Source: Saturnia japonica
Lineage: Eukaryota; Arthropoda; Insecta; Lepidoptera; Saturniidae
Direction: 5' to 3'
Assembly: GCA_033032175.1 (NCBI GenBank)
Contig: CM065325.1
Location: 1,330,930-1,394,929, forward strand
Length of the DNA stretch: 64,000 bases
The translations under genes were made by a program, and so were the position numbers. This document shows positions 45,017 to 56,957 of the stretch, piece by piece. Positions within the stretch are counted from its first letter, which is position 1. Each line of letters starts with the position of its first letter. The notes beneath the pieces were generated by a model. It was not told the DNA's origin and ran no database searches. It saw nothing but the letters and a program-made list of their open reading frames with translations.

Positions 45017-45181
45017 TATTATGTATTTTTAATAAAACCACTCTGATTCTACATTACAATAAAACGACTCCATCGGCCATATTTTTTATTCACCCTTCTA
45101 TCAACTGTTTTAAAACCATAGACTTAAAACTTTTATACAATCATAGACTAAAATCATTATGATGGTCATTGTCTTCCAATA
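45017..45181 (-). repeat. Copia 3' LTR
   Basis: 165 bp; on the minus strand starts TATTGGAAGACAATG and ends ATACATAATA. The other LTR ends AACA, so the terminal dinucleotide has mutated here. Confidence 0.92.
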
Positions 45182-45542
45182 CTCTCCCTCAATGGCCATC
45201 AATCAACAACATATTGCGCTTCTAAATTATTAATCAAAAAACAATTGTTAACTATCTTAATATTCTACTAGCTTCCATAATAACACATATTATAATATTA
45301 CTAACTTAACCTGTACCTATGTATTACAAAACTAAAATTATAATTCCACCATTAAGTAAAACACAAATTTTCATTATTTCACAATTACCTATGTATCACA
45401 AAATAAACCAAATTTAGATACAAAATATTTCAATAAATTTTTAGATAATGGCTTAGTCAATATATCAGCAAGCTGTGATTAAGTTTCATTATACTTTTTC
45501 TCTATTACATTATCTTCAATATTTTGTTTGATAAAATTATAT

Positions 45543-46588
45543 TTAATATCCATGTTTTAATCTTTTCTGATCCGGATTTTTTACTGTTTTAATGCAACTT
45601 TGATTGTCTTCATAAATAGGTACTATACTAACAATAATATTTAAATCTTTCAATAACTTTATAAGCCAGCAAGCTTCCTTTGATTCTTCACACAATGATA
45701 TTAGTTCAGCCTCTGTAGTACTTAAAGCCACAGTGGACTGTTTATTGGATCTCCAAGTAATAACATTATTAAAAACATAAAATAGAAAACCTGATGTTGA
45801 TTTTTTTGTCATTTGGATCATCTGCATAACCAACTAATGTATCCATATTACAATTGTTAAACTTTTTAAAACATAGTTTATAACTTAAAGTCTGTTTTAT
45901 GTATCTCAATATACGTTTCAAAGCTTTAAACAAACTGGCATTCGGTTTAGAATGAAATCTAGCTAAATAACAAACGGAAAAAGTAATATCTGGTCTACAA
46001 CCAACCGCCGCAACCTACTAAAGATCTACATTGTTTTTCATAAGATAAATCTACATTTAAATTATCAATATTAAACTTAGTTTCCATAGGACTAGCACAT
46101 CCTTTACAATTTTCCATACCATATCTTTTAATAACATTGTATAAATATTTAGACTGATTTATTAAAATACCATCATTTTGTTTTTCAATAGAAATTCCCA
46201 AATATGTCAAATTGTTACTACCTAAGTCTTTCATTCTAAACTGTGTCATTAGAAAAGTTTTTATAGTCTGTATATCTGATATTTCATTTCCTAGCACGAG
46301 CAAATCATCTACATATAATAAAATATATGTCCCTCCTCTTTTATATAAGCAATAATCATTTTTTGATCTTTCAAAACCAAAACTTGTAACAGTCTCATTA
46401 AACTTTTCATACCAATACTTTGGTGATTTTTTAAATCCATATAAAGATTTTGTTAACTTTAAAACAAATCATTCTGAAACTTTTAATCCTATGGGGGGTT
46501 TTATATAAACATCTTCATCTATCCTTCCTTAAAGAAATACTTCTTTAACACCCATTTGGTGAATATAGTAATTTTTATATGCTGCTAC
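45543..46588 (-). pseudogene. Copia reverse transcriptase C-terminal part and RNase H
   Basis: Reads downward from the BEL/Pao junction: AYKNYYIHQMGVKEVFL (motif A with G for D: QMG instead of QMD, so the catalytic aspartate is lost), then a TAA, GRIDEDVYIKPPIGL, SLYGFKKSPKYWYEKF, ILLYVDDLLVLG (catalytic YVDD kept), KDLGSNNLTYLGISIEK, then RNase H with STSGFLFYVFNNVITWRSNK, STVALSTTEAELISLCEE (E) and IYEDNQSCIKTVKNP (D). Stops and frameshifts near 46000 and 46470. Confidence 0.9.
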
Positions 46589-47004
46589 TGTTTATGTAAC
46601 TTAGTTTTATGGTTTTTAAATACCTGGCAACACTGTGTCAAATGTCACACAATATAGTTTTTCTTTTCCTTTTAAGTTCGTTGTAAAATAGTTAAAATTA
46701 GTTATAGTTTTAAAGTATTAAAAGTCAGTTACATAGGTAGTGTTTTATTAAATAAATTGTAGTTTCGACGAACATTTTGGTCCATAACGAGACGGATTAG
46801 AACATTAAAGTAAAGTGTGGTTAAATTCAATGCTGCATGTAATGTAGTTTTCTGTAGGCACAAAAACGATTCCCTAGGACTTTGGGACAAGGATTGGTAA
46901 TCGTGAGTAATAGTTATTAAGCAGTGAACATTAAAACAATTAGATATTGACTTCGTAAAATATTTCAATATAAACAGACTTTTGTTCATTTGTAATAAAA
47001 CAAA

Positions 47005-47883
47005 ATGGAGACCATTCAACACGAAACATTTAATCAAGTAAAAAATTTGTTCGAAAACTTTAAAAGGAGTCCTAAAGAACGTCTTACTCGAGGCTACATA
47101 GATGCAAGATTAGAAATGCTAGAAACTTACTGGAAAAAGTTTCAAAATAACCATGACAGTTTAGTAACGACTAGAGATCAAAAGTCGGATTACTTCAAAA
47201 AAAATATTTACGATTTGTGCTTAGACCTATATCTTGATATGAAAACTAGAATCAAAGAAAAATTAACTTTATTGCATGAGAAATTACATGTAAGTAATGA
47301 ATCTAGCACACATTGTGATGAACAGGTTTTACAAACAATTGCAAAATTACCCTCTATTCAAATTCCAAAATTTTCTGGTGATTACAAGGAGTGGCTATCA
47401 TTTCATGATCTTTTCAAATCGCTTGTACATGACAATCCTAAGTTGAGTAAAGTCAATAAGTGCCAATACTTAAAGTCAAGTTTACATGGAGAAGCTGAGA
47501 CCTTAATGAGACAGATTTCAATAACAGAGTTAAATTATGACATAATATGGGATATCTTAAATAAGCGATACAACAACCGTAGACATATAATAACCAATGA
47601 ATCTCCCAAGGCTATTAATGAGCTATTAGACACAACAACATAATGTTTGACTTCTCTTAAAGCGATCAAAATACCTACTGAACACTGGGATGACATAGTG
47701 GTTTACATAGTCACACAAAAGCTGGATTCAGAATCGCATAAATTGTTTGAACAACGCATAGAAACCCAAGAATCACTCCCAACTTAGAAGAATTTATCAG
47801 AATTTCTAGAATTCAGGTTTAGAACATTAGATGCCATTAAACACAAGGATATACAACCTCAACATAGAAATCCCATAAGCACT
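47005..47883 (+). pseudogene. BEL/Pao Gag
   Basis: ATG at 47005 after about 230 bp of leader. Contains YIDARLEMLETYWKKFQNNH, and the hallmark DUF1759 segment LPSIQIPKFSGDYKEWLSF, LFKSLVHDNPKLSKVNKCQYL, SSLHGEAETL. A TAA at 47641-47643 and a TAG near 47786 interrupt the frame, but similarity continues across them (HWDDIVVYIVTQKLDSESHK). Confidence 0.88.
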
Positions 47884-47895
47884 AAAAGCTTCTCT

Positions 47896-48633
47896 ATGAG
47901 TGTGAATTCATCACTGTATTGTTTACACTGTAAAGGTGACCACAGACTCTACTCTTGTAAAGAATTTTGTCAACTCAATGTAAATGAAAGACAACAGTAT
48001 GTACAAAGGAATAACCTTTGCTTTAATTGCCTGAAGAAAGGGCATTCAGTTAAAGATTGCACACTCACTACTTGCAAATAATGTAATCGCAAACATCATT
48101 CCATATTGCATGGATATTCTGTGCAACCAAGTAACTCAAGAGAACCAGATACACACACCACACAGCATGTGAACATAGAAACTATAGATAGTATTACCTT
48201 AAAAACTTCCATTAGTCAACCAGAACCTGTTATACTAGCAACTGCACTCGTAACAGTACAGTCAAATAGAAACAATAGTATCCACACTCTTCGAGCACTT
48301 GTTGATCAAGGATCACAAGCTTCATTGATTAACGAAGGAGCATGTCAAGAGTTGGGTTTGAAGAAATCACCTATTAAAGGAGACATAGTCGGCATTGGTT
48401 CAACAAAATCAATCACCAAAGCACTAGTACAATTAGAAATAATGTCTTTACGTGATCCAAACAAAAGGGTTCAATTAACTGCATATGTTCTTAGGAACTT
48501 AACATCATATATACCACAATGTACACAAAGCATAGATTGGCCACAACTCCATAGCCTACCACTAGCTGATCCCTTATTCACACAGCCTGGTCGTGTTGAT
48601 CTTCTGTTGGGAGCTGGAGTATTCCAGATATAA
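47896..48633 (+). pseudogene. BEL/Pao zinc knuckles and protease
   Basis: First a cysteine-rich region (LHCKGDHRLYSCKEF and LCFNCLKKGHSVKDC, CCHC knuckle), a TAA at 48079-48081, then the DUF1758 aspartic protease: TALVTVQSNRNNSIHTLRAL, VDQGSQASLINEGACQELGL (active-site DxG as DQG) and a C-terminal LADPLFTQPGRVDLLLGAGV. A frameshift near 48625 joins it to the polymerase frame. Confidence 0.88.
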
Positions 48634-48677
48634 TTCAACAAGGTGTCATAGTATATAGCAATAATTTAACTTCACTT

Positions 48678-50504
48678 GTGGCACAAGAGACCTCAATGGG
48701 TTGGTTGATCTCCGGTCGCAATCCTAGAATCAACACTGACAATAGTAAACAAATACAAGTCCTCACACATCATGTGAAACTAGAATTAGATACTGAACTA
48801 CGTAGATTTTGGGAGCTTGAAGAAATGCCAGGAAGAAGAATAATGACAAATGATGAAATCAAATTGGAAGATCATTACAATAAAACACATAGTAGAAATG
48901 AAGATGGTAGATATAAAGTCCGATTACCCTTTGTTGTAAATCCTCCAGACATTGGTGAATCTGAAACAATAGCATTAAAAAGATTAATAATGGTTGAAAA
49001 AAAATTAAAGAAAAATTCTAATTTAAAAATTAGTTATAATGAGTTTATGTTAGACTACTTGAATCAGAAACATATGGAACCTATCTCTACAAAATATACA
49101 TCCTGTAAAAGAATTTGTTACTTACCACATCATGCAGTCATAAATGAACAGCACCTTACCACCAAGACACGTGTAGTTTATGATGCATCAGCTAAGACCT
49201 GTAATGGAAAATCCCTGAATGACAACTTAATGATAGGACCATCCCTTCAACATGATCTTCGAGATATCACCTTAAGGTGGCGAAGACATGCTACAGTTTT
49301 GGTTGGAGATATAAGGCAGATGTATAGACAAATAGAAGTACATGAGGATGATAGAAACTTCCAATGCACTCTGTGGAGGTTTAATACAAACGAGCCTGTA
49401 CAACATTACAGGCTCACCACTGTCACTTATGGAACTTCTCCAGCACCATATTTAGCAATAAAAACACTCAAACAGCTGGCCGCTGATGAAAGACATAATT
49501 TTCCAGAAAAAACAATTAATGCATTATTAAATGATTTCTACACTGACGATTTACTCACTGGAGCTTCAACAGCTATGGAAGTTATAGCATTACGTAGCAA
49601 TCTAATACAATTATTGAAGAGAGGCGGTTTTACTTTACATAAGTGGGCATCAAACACACCAATTATAGAAGATTCAATTCAGCCTAATAGAAAGATACTA
49701 GGAACCAACTGGAATAGTAAAACAGACAAATTTGAATTGGGATTTGATATCAAAATATGTAACAAAAAGCCCACCAAAAGATCCATTTTAAGAGATATAA
49801 TGAAGCTTTATGATCAAGCTGGATGGTTAGCACCTATAGTAGTCAGAGCAAAAGTGTTTCTGCAGAAACTGTGGAAAGAAGGCTTAGATTGGGATGCCGA
49901 CATTTCAGAAAACTTAGAGAATGAATGGCTAATATTTCGTGAACAGTTATGTGACATGCCAAGGATAGAGATTGATAGATGGATAGGCATAACCAATAGT
50001 GTAATTAATATAGAAATTCATGGATTCTCAGATGCCTCAGACCAAGCATACTCTGCCGTAGTATACTGTCGTACAATCTTACCAGAGTCTATTAAAGTAA
50101 CACTTATTGAAGCCAAAACTAAAGTGGCACCTGTCAAGAAGATATCTACTCCTAGACTAGAATTATGTGGAGCAGTCTTATTAGCAAAACTAATAAATAG
50201 AATCCAAACAGCACTAAATGGGTCAATCCAAAATACTTACGCTTGGACGGACACAACCATTGTTCTGGCTTGGTTACAGCGCCCATCAAGTTATTGGAAT
50301 ACCTTTGTGGCGAACAGAGTTACAGAGATTACAAACATAATGCATGCTGATAGATGGTTTCACGTCGAATCTTCAATGAATCCTGCTGACGTCGCCTCTC
50401 GAGGGATTTCCCCACTTGAGGTACGATCCCATGAACTGTGGTGGCACGGTCCATCCTGGCTTCAAGAATATAGTAAATTACCTGTGAAAGACATAAGTCA
50501 ATAA
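48678..50504 (+). pseudogene. BEL/Pao reverse transcriptase and RNase H
   Basis: The longest BEL frame, 608 codons open. Motifs in order: ETSMGWLISGR, RRFWELEEMPG, YKVRLPFVVNPPDIGES, CYLPHHAVINEQHLTTKTRV, VVYDASAKTCNGKSLND, VLVGDIRQMYRQIEVHEDDR (catalytic D), TYGTSPAPYLAIKTL, NDFYTDDLLTGA (catalytic YTDD), DQAGWLAPIVVRAKVFLQ, then RNase H-like EIHGFSDASDQAYSAVVYCR, TPRLELCGAVLLAKLI, YAWTDTTIVLAWLQRPSSYW and NPADVASRGISP. Typical Peptidase_A17/RNase H arrangement. Intact internally but frameshifted at both ends. Confidence 0.93.
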
Positions 50505-52063
50505 TAAACCATACTGAGTTAGAGAAAAGATCTGAAGTGAAAGTGTCATTAAAGTGTAGTGTTTTAAAGGAACCTGAAAACGAAACCATCATTGATAGAT
50601 ATTCTAGTTATAAGAAATTGCTAATAGTAACAAGCTATTGTCTACGATTCTATTATAAATGCAAGGCAAAGGTTACAAAACTAAACTTAACTGAAATTGT
50701 TAACACCACTTACCTTACCTCCAGAGAATTGTTTAATGCATCCATTGTCCTAATAAAGATGTCACAAAATTCGGAAAAAGTTAATGTAAAAGATATAGCA
50801 AACTTAAATCCAATTGTTGATGAAAGAGATGGTATTTTAAAAGTAGGAGGTCGCTTACAAAACTCATGTGTACATAATGAAACAAAACACTCCATAATAT
50901 TAGCAAAAAATAGTAAGTTAGCATACCTGATTGTTAAAGACTCACATCACACAACCTTGCATGGTGGAAATTTGTTAATGTTAAATTATATAAGAAATAA
51001 ATATCACATTGTAGCTGTAAAATATTTGATAAAGAAAGTAATAAAAGAATGTATAACTTGTTGTAGAAACTCAAATAAGACTGCGAATCAGTTGATGGGA
51101 AACTTACCAAAAGATAGAGTCACTCCGCAAAGAGCCTTTTATGTGAGTGGAATTGATTTTGCGGGACCAATAATTCTTAAACAGTTTAGTGGACGTGGCT
51201 CCAATAGAACCACAAAAGCTTATATTGCCTTGTTTATATGCACAGCCACCAAAGCTGTTCATATAGAACTAGTGAGTGGTCTCAGTACCGAAAGTTTCCT
51301 GTCAGCCTTTCGACGTTTTACTGCCCGTAGAGGACATTGTAGAAAATTAATTAGTGATTGCGGTACTAATTTCCAAGGAGCTAGTAAATAATTAAATGTT
51401 TTAGCTCATAAGAGCATTAATAGTTTGCCCCGGGAACTTGCTCAATTATTAGCACAAGATGGAACTGACTGGCAGTTCAATCCTGCCGGAGCTCCCCTTA
51501 TGGGTGGTTTGTAGGAATCAGCAATTAAATCAACAAAAAAACACCTTAATAAAGTTCTAGGTGATACCAAATTAACATATGAAGAGTATTCAACATTACT
51601 ATGTCAAATTGAATGTTGTTTAAATTCCAGACCATTAACTTCATTAGATGATGATAAGCAAGGTGTAACTATTGCTTTGACCCCGGGTCATTATTTAATT
51701 GGTGAGGCTCCAATAGTTGTCCCTGATGAAAATCTCGAACAGATATCTATACCTTATAATAAGAGATGGATATATTTACAACAGAAATTACAGTATTTTT
51801 GGCGTCAATGGAGCCAAGAGTATTTACCAAATTTGCAAAAACGTTATAAATGGACTAAGGTTCAAAATAATTTCAAAATTCGAAATGTAGTTTTAGTAAA
51901 GGATGAAAGGTTACCCCCTACTAAATGGTTAATGGGAAAAATTGTTGAAGTTCACCCTGGTTCAGATGGTTTAATTAGAGTTGTAAGTTTAAAATGTAAA
52001 AATTCAATTTTAAAAAGACCTATTCATAAATTGTGCTTACTGCCCACTGAAACTGAACCTTAA
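50505..52063 (+). pseudogene. BEL/Pao integrase and DUF5641 tail
   Basis: Frame 50537-51391: zinc finger HHTTLHGGNLLMLNYIR...KECITC (H2C2), then YVSGIDFAGPIILKQ (D), ATKAVHIELVSGLSTESFL and KLISDCGTNFQGA (D). A TAA at 51389-51391 and a TAG near 51513 interrupt, with FNPAGAPLMGGL and ESAIKSTKKHLNKVLGD (E region) between. Frame 51677-52063 holds TPGHYLIGEAPIVVPDE and the DUF5641 C-terminus NVVLVKDERLPPTKWLMGKI, VVSLKCKNSILKRPIHKL. The DDE residues are present but the frame is broken. Confidence 0.9.
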
Positions 52064-52639
52064 TTTGTTTTGTACTTTAGTTGTGTTTAAAATTATTAAA
52101 GTTTTATTTATGTAATGATAAATAATTAGATTTAAGTTTACAGTCCACTTGTATCTAATCCCATTGGGTGCATTTATATGTTGCACACCTGTAGCTTGCA
52201 CAGTTTTCTTAGAATTAATTACTTATTGAATTCTTAGTAGGTACTATTAATTATTAGTCATTTATTATTTATATTTACTTAAAGCATAATTTATTCTGAG
52301 AAAGTGAAATAACTCTTACTTGCAATGGTTTTCCATTCTTAAATGAAAATTAAAATGTTTTTCTTAAAATATTTAGTTTATTTATGAAAGTTCTAGCGCA
52401 CTTTGAGAGGCGGAATGTTTATGTAAATTAGTTTTATGGTTTTTAAATACCTGGCAACACTGTGCAAAGACTACAATATATATACTGGCAACACTGTGTC
52501 AAATGTCACAACAAAATAGTTTTTCTTTTCCTTTTAAGTTCGTTGTAAAATAGTTAAAATTAGTTATAGTTTTAAAGTATTAAAAGTCTTACATAGATAG
52601 TGTTTTATTAAATAAATTGTAGTTTCGACGAACAGCTAC

Positions 52640-52990
52640 TGATAACAATACTCTCAGAGTATTCAGTTTCAAAACCGGTGAGTATACATCTTCTAAATCT
52701 TCTTTTTGTTTAAATCCTCTTACCACCAACTTTGCTTTATATATATCTTCATTTCCTACATTATTTTTTACAAAAATCCATTTACTGTCTAATAATTTTT
52801 CTTTTTCAGGCCTGGGTACAATTTTCCATGTCTTACTTTCTTCTAGTACTCTTAATTCTTCTTCTACAGCTTTCTTCCATTTTAACTTATCATTTCTTTC
52901 TTCTATTTCTTCAAAACTACTTGGAACATCTTCATAATTTGTTAACAAAGCATACAATGCTTCTTCATTTTCATCATGTAAATTTACTAT
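52640..52990 (-). pseudogene. Copia reverse transcriptase N-terminal part
   Basis: YALLTNYEDVPSSFEEIEER, KWKKAVEEELRVLEESKTWK, DSKWIFVKNNVGNEDIYKAK and LVVRGFKQKEDLEDVYSPV lead to LNTLRVLLSVAV, where the BEL/Pao element interrupts. The protein resumes at 46588 with AYKNYYIHQMG, consistent with removal of the insertion and one GCTAC. Confidence 0.9.
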
Positions 52991-53113
52991 ATATTCATCA
53001 TGCTATTTAGGTTTTTGAATTTTTCGTTTTCCTCTCCCTGTTTCTGACTCTCTCTCTTTCTCTGATATTGATCCTTGTATAACTTTTTCTATGTATACAT
53101 TTTCTTCTTCCTC

Positions 53114-54039
53114 TTATACTTTCTTTTTATAGTCTTCTTCTTTTCTTATATTTTCAGATATTTGTTCTTCCATGACATCTTGTTCATGATCTTTATGTGA
53201 CTCACTGCTCTGTGTAGGGAAGTATATTTCTTGTTCTTTTGGTTTTTCATCAAACACCACATTTCTAGCACTTATTGCTCTACCAGTCTCTTGATCATAT
53301 AATTTATATCCAGATTCACAGTATCCTACCATTATCATTTTCTTTGCTGGATAATCAAGTGTCTTCCTTAATCCTTTTTGTACATGATTATAAGCAATAC
53401 ATCCAAATACTCTCATGTGTGATATGTCTGGTTTTCTTCCTTCCCATAACTCACTTGGTGTTACATTTTGTCCAACAGTTGGGCTTGTATTAATTACATA
53501 AACTGAATAAAGTACTGCATCTCCCCAGAATTCTTTTGTTAATTTAAATTCCATTAAAATAGCTCTAGTCTTGTCCATCAGTGTCCTATTCATGCGTTCT
53601 GCCACACCATTCATCTCTGGATTATATGGTACTGTTTACTTTATTCTTATACCATTTTGTTAACAGAAAGTTTGGAATTCACATGATATGTATTCACCAC
53701 CATTATCACATCTTAAACTCAATAAGTTGGTATTAAAATGTCTAGTCACATAGTTATAATAATTTTTAATTTTTTTTCAAATACTTGTGCTTTTTGCTGT
53801 ATTAGACAAACTATAACAAAATGGGTGTAATCGTCAATAAATGTTACAAAGTATCTACTTCCATCTCTACTCTCAGGTTCCATTGGACCACATACATCTG
53901 TATGAATTAATTTAAGAGGTTTTGTTGCTCTACGTCTAGTTCCGTCAAAAGGTTGTCTAGTCATTTTTCCTAATACACAAGTTTCACATAATTCACTTTG
54001 TATTTTATTATTTTTTAAGTCATTTAATCCCTTTACCAT
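53114..54039 (-). pseudogene. Copia integrase
   Basis: Upper part (54039-53746): LCETCVLGKMTRQPFDG (end of the zinc finger), KPLKLIHTDVCGPMEPESRD (catalytic D), YFVTFIDDYTHFVIVCLI. After stops, lower part (53614-53114): MNGVAERMNRTLMDKTRAIL (catalytic E), EFWGDAVLYSVYVINTSPT, PDISHMRVFGCIAYNHV and GYCESGYKLYDQETGRAI. The second aspartate region near 53700 (DNGGEY) is present in damaged form. Confidence 0.88.
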
Positions 54040-54277
54040 ATTATTTTGAACTTATATATTAATATTTTTCATCCCCAAGTGTGCATACCCTCTGTGCCAT
54101 AATTGTACAATGTCATTTTTATTATTATGAGATAAATAATTACATTCAGGTTTAGTAACACTCATTTATACAAAATATAATGATCCTTCTAAGCTACCTA
54201 TCATTAAAAATTTATTATAATTATAAATCCTGACTTTACCTCTATGAAATGAAATTTTAAAACCAGCATTTTCCATT

Positions 54278-55412
54278 TTAGAAACTGATAATAATTTTTT
54301 TCTTAGTTCTGGTACATAGTATAATTTTTATTATTGTACATACTGTATACCTGTTTCCAACAAAACATTTTACTCTAATATTTCCAACACCTATAGCTTT
54401 TAAAGATCTACCATTTTTTGCCGCACAAATGTATGTAGGATTTTTCAGATTAATGTATTCATTAAACATATCTTTACTATTAATTAAATGGTCCGATGAC
54501 CCTGAATCTACATACCATATAAGGTTATTATGCTTATCAGAGTCCTCTACATTATAACTTCGATCACATTCACTTTTACACAAAAATGTTCCATTTGATT
54601 CATTAGATTCACTTGCAACAAATGATCGACCTCTTAGGTTTTTATATCCTTTTCTACCATGAAATTGTACTGACTGTGATCCACGATGCGTCTGTCCATA
54701 TCCTTGAAATGTTCCACCTCTTTGTCTATATCCTTGTTGTTGCGTTACATAGCCTTGTTGGTCTCTCATTCTACACTCGAATTTCTTATGTCCTGGTTTT
54801 CCACATTTGAAACAATTAAACACACTACTATTTGTCTCAAAATGTCTTGAAGTTGAACTCTTTCTTCTTTTTTCTTCTTCACCAAGCAATCTTTCCTTTC
54901 CAAAGTCATATTTGACATTTTCGATTGTTTCTAAAGTTGTAATTATATTTTCATATGTCTTAGGCATAGACAATAATAAATAATTAATCTTTTCGTCATC
55001 ACTAATTATAGCTCCTGTGTCTTTGAGCTCTAAAAATGTATCTTCCATATTATTATAATGGTTTAGTAACAAGATTGTTTCATCCCACTTCATCTGGCCG
55101 AGTTCTCTTCTTAAATACATCTGGCTTCTCAATCCCTTTTTCCTTAAAATTGTTTTCAAGTGACTTAATCATATCATACGCCGAATCTTTATTTTTAAGA
55201 TACTCAATATAGGTGTCCGCCACAGCACTTACAATGATGTTTTGCGCCTTCGCTTCCCTTTTAAAATTATGTCCATTTTTATAATAATCTTTATTTGTTA
55301 TTGCTTCATAACATTCTTGTTCCTTTAGCACGCAGCCAATTCGAAATATCCATGCTGAGAAACCTGCACCACAGAATGGTTTTATCTGCATTCTCATATC
55401 ATACGCACTCAT
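54278..55412 (-). pseudogene. Copia Gag and protease
   Basis: ATG at 55412, about 75 bases after the primer site. MSAYDMRMQIKPFCGAGFSA, WIFRIGCVLKEQECYEAI, VADTYIEYLKNKDSAYDMIK form the N-terminal Gag; a frameshift near 55100 leads to WDETILLLNHYNNMEDTF, INYLLLSMPKTYENIITTLE and the zinc knuckle CFKCGKPGHKKFEC. Then the protease active site LIWYVDSGSSDHLINS (DSG) and AIGVGNIRVKCFVG. The frame is lost near 54330. Confidence 0.9.
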
Positions 55413-55498
55413 TTTTATTTTTCTTCTTTATTAATTACTTTTTCAATAATCACGGAGCTTAACCACAACTACTGAGTTTAACCACGCTCTGCTACCAC

Positions 55499-55663
55499 TG
55501 TTATGTATTTTTAGTAAAACCATTCTGATTCTTCATTACAATAAAACGACTCCATCGGCTATATTTTTTATTCACCCTTCTATCAACTGTTTTAAAACCA
55601 TAGACTTAAAACTTTTATACAATCATAGACTAAAATCATTATGATGTTCATTGTTTTCCAATA
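55499..55663 (-). repeat. Copia 5' LTR
   Basis: 165 bp, the same length as its partner, differing at about 7 sites. Contains TATAAAAG (minus strand, near 55617) as a TATA-like promoter and AATAAAAAATA as a possible poly-A signal. Confidence 0.92.
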
Positions 55664-55668
55664 CTATT

Positions 55669-56957
55669 TGACTAATTTTGTTGCTGATAATGTTCCTAAA
55701 TTAAATTTAGAACAAAAAAATGTCTACAATGAAAATTTAAATGCGATGCGATTTTTTTATGCTCCTGGTGGCACTGGAAAAACGTTTCTAATCAATTTGC
55801 TGCTCGCGAAAATCTGAAGTATCAAAAACATTGCTTTAGCCGTTGCTTCCTCAGTGATAGCTGCGACTTTGATTGACGGAGGTAAAACAACACACTCTGC
55901 ATTCAAATTACCTTTCAATCTTGGTTATCCCGATTCTCCGATTTTTAATATCTCTAAGCAGAGTGATATGGCTCATGTGCTCAGAGAAACAAAGATTATT
56001 ATTTGGGATGAATGTGCTACGGCTCACAAAAAAGGTATTGAAGCTCTGAATAGGACGCTCCAGGACATTAGAGATTGTAAACGACTTATGGGTGGAGTAA
56101 TTGTTCTTTTGGCTGGTGACTTTAGACAAACGTTGCCTGTTGTACAACGAGGAACACGAGCAAATGAAGTAAAAGCCTGTCTGAAGTCATAAATTTTATG
56201 GCCTTCAGTCAAAATGCGTGTTCATCTCCAATTCGATTCGAGAGCAGAGGAGTTTTCAAAAATATTGATTGACATAGGATATGGCAAAATTCTGGAAGAA
56301 CAAGGAAAAATAAATATTTCGAGTATCCATTGTGATACTGTGATAGATTTAATCTCAGTAACTAATAAAATTTATCCTGATATTGACAAGGCTAGAGTAA
56401 ATTATTGTGCATGGCTAAAGGAGAGAGCCATTCTTACTCCAATAAACTATCAAGTCAATAGCATTAATAACTTTTTACTAGAGAAGTTGCCAATGGAGCA
56501 GGTGAAATATAATTCAGTCGAACTAGTAATGGAGCAAGAAGATGCAGTTCATTACCCTGTGGAGTTTCTACATACTCTCAATCCACCAGGAATACCACCT
56601 CATACTTTAAACCTCAAAATTGGTGCACCAGTTACGTGTGGGGTGTTGTTAAGAAATTTTATCCCTCCAAAACTATGCAATGGTACCAGACTTCAGGTGA
56701 AAGCTACACAAGAACGTTATTGAAGCCACGATCTTCAATAGAAAATACGACGGAGAAAATGTATTCATTCCGAGAATTCTTCTAATTCCATCAGATTTCC
56801 ATTTCGAATTCAAACGTATACAATTTCCAATTAAAGTTTGTTCTGTCATGACAATTAATAAGGCACAAGGACAGAGTTTGAGAGTGGCTGGAGTGGATTG
56901 AGGAATTACTGATTCAACTTTATGTAGCATGTTCGCGAGTAAGTACACCTGACAGCT
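55669..56957 (+). pseudogene. Helitron helicase half (right of the Copia insertion)
   Basis: PIF1-like superfamily 1 helicase. Resumes with NFVADNVPKLNLEQKNVYNE, then AMRFFYAPGGTGKTFLINLL (Walker A GGTGKT), ALAVASSVIAATLIDGGKTT, HSAFKLPF, ETKIIIWDECATAHK (Walker B DEC), LMGGVIVLLAGDFRQTLPVV (motif III), AILTPINYQVNSINNFLLEK (motif IV), LNLKIGAPVTCGVLLRNF and LCNGTRL. A late frameshift near 56720 precedes the final region with MTINKAQGQSLRVAG. Three or more frameshifts or stops make it non-functional. Confidence 0.9.

Larger units (their letters stand above)
46589..52634 (+). mobile_element. BEL/Pao LTR retrotransposon nested in Copia
   Basis: 6046 bp, plus strand. LTRs 46589-46774 (186 bp) and 52416-52634 (219 bp) both run TGTTTATGTAA ... 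TTTCGACGAACA. The right LTR has an extra 33-bp stretch caused by a duplicated CTGGCAACACTGTG. Target duplication GCTAC at 46584-46588 and 52635-52639. Primer-binding region TTTTGGTCCATAACGAG follows the left LTR; purine tract GAGAGGCGGAA precedes the right one. It lies inside Copia's reverse transcriptase, so it is the youngest of the three nested elements. No envelope-like frame was found. Confidence 0.97.
45017..55663 (-). mobile_element. Copia LTR retrotransposon inserted in the Helitron
   Basis: Minus strand. LTRs 45017-45181 and 55499-55663 are both 165 bp and differ at about 7 positions. Target duplication CTATT at 45012-45016 and 55664-55668. Next to the 5' LTR the minus strand reads GTGGTAGCAGAGC, the half-tRNA-Met primer site typical of Copia elements; next to the 3' LTR is the purine tract TTGAGGGAGAG. 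Excluding the nested BEL/Pao element its length is about 4.6 kb, normal for Copia. Divergent LTRs and several stops show it is old and dead. Confidence 0.96.

Noticed and set aside
47005..52063. Endogenous retrovirus with envelope
   Set aside because: No membrane-protein-like frame between integrase and the 3' LTR of either BEL/Pao, Copia or Gypsy; these are LTR retrotransposons.
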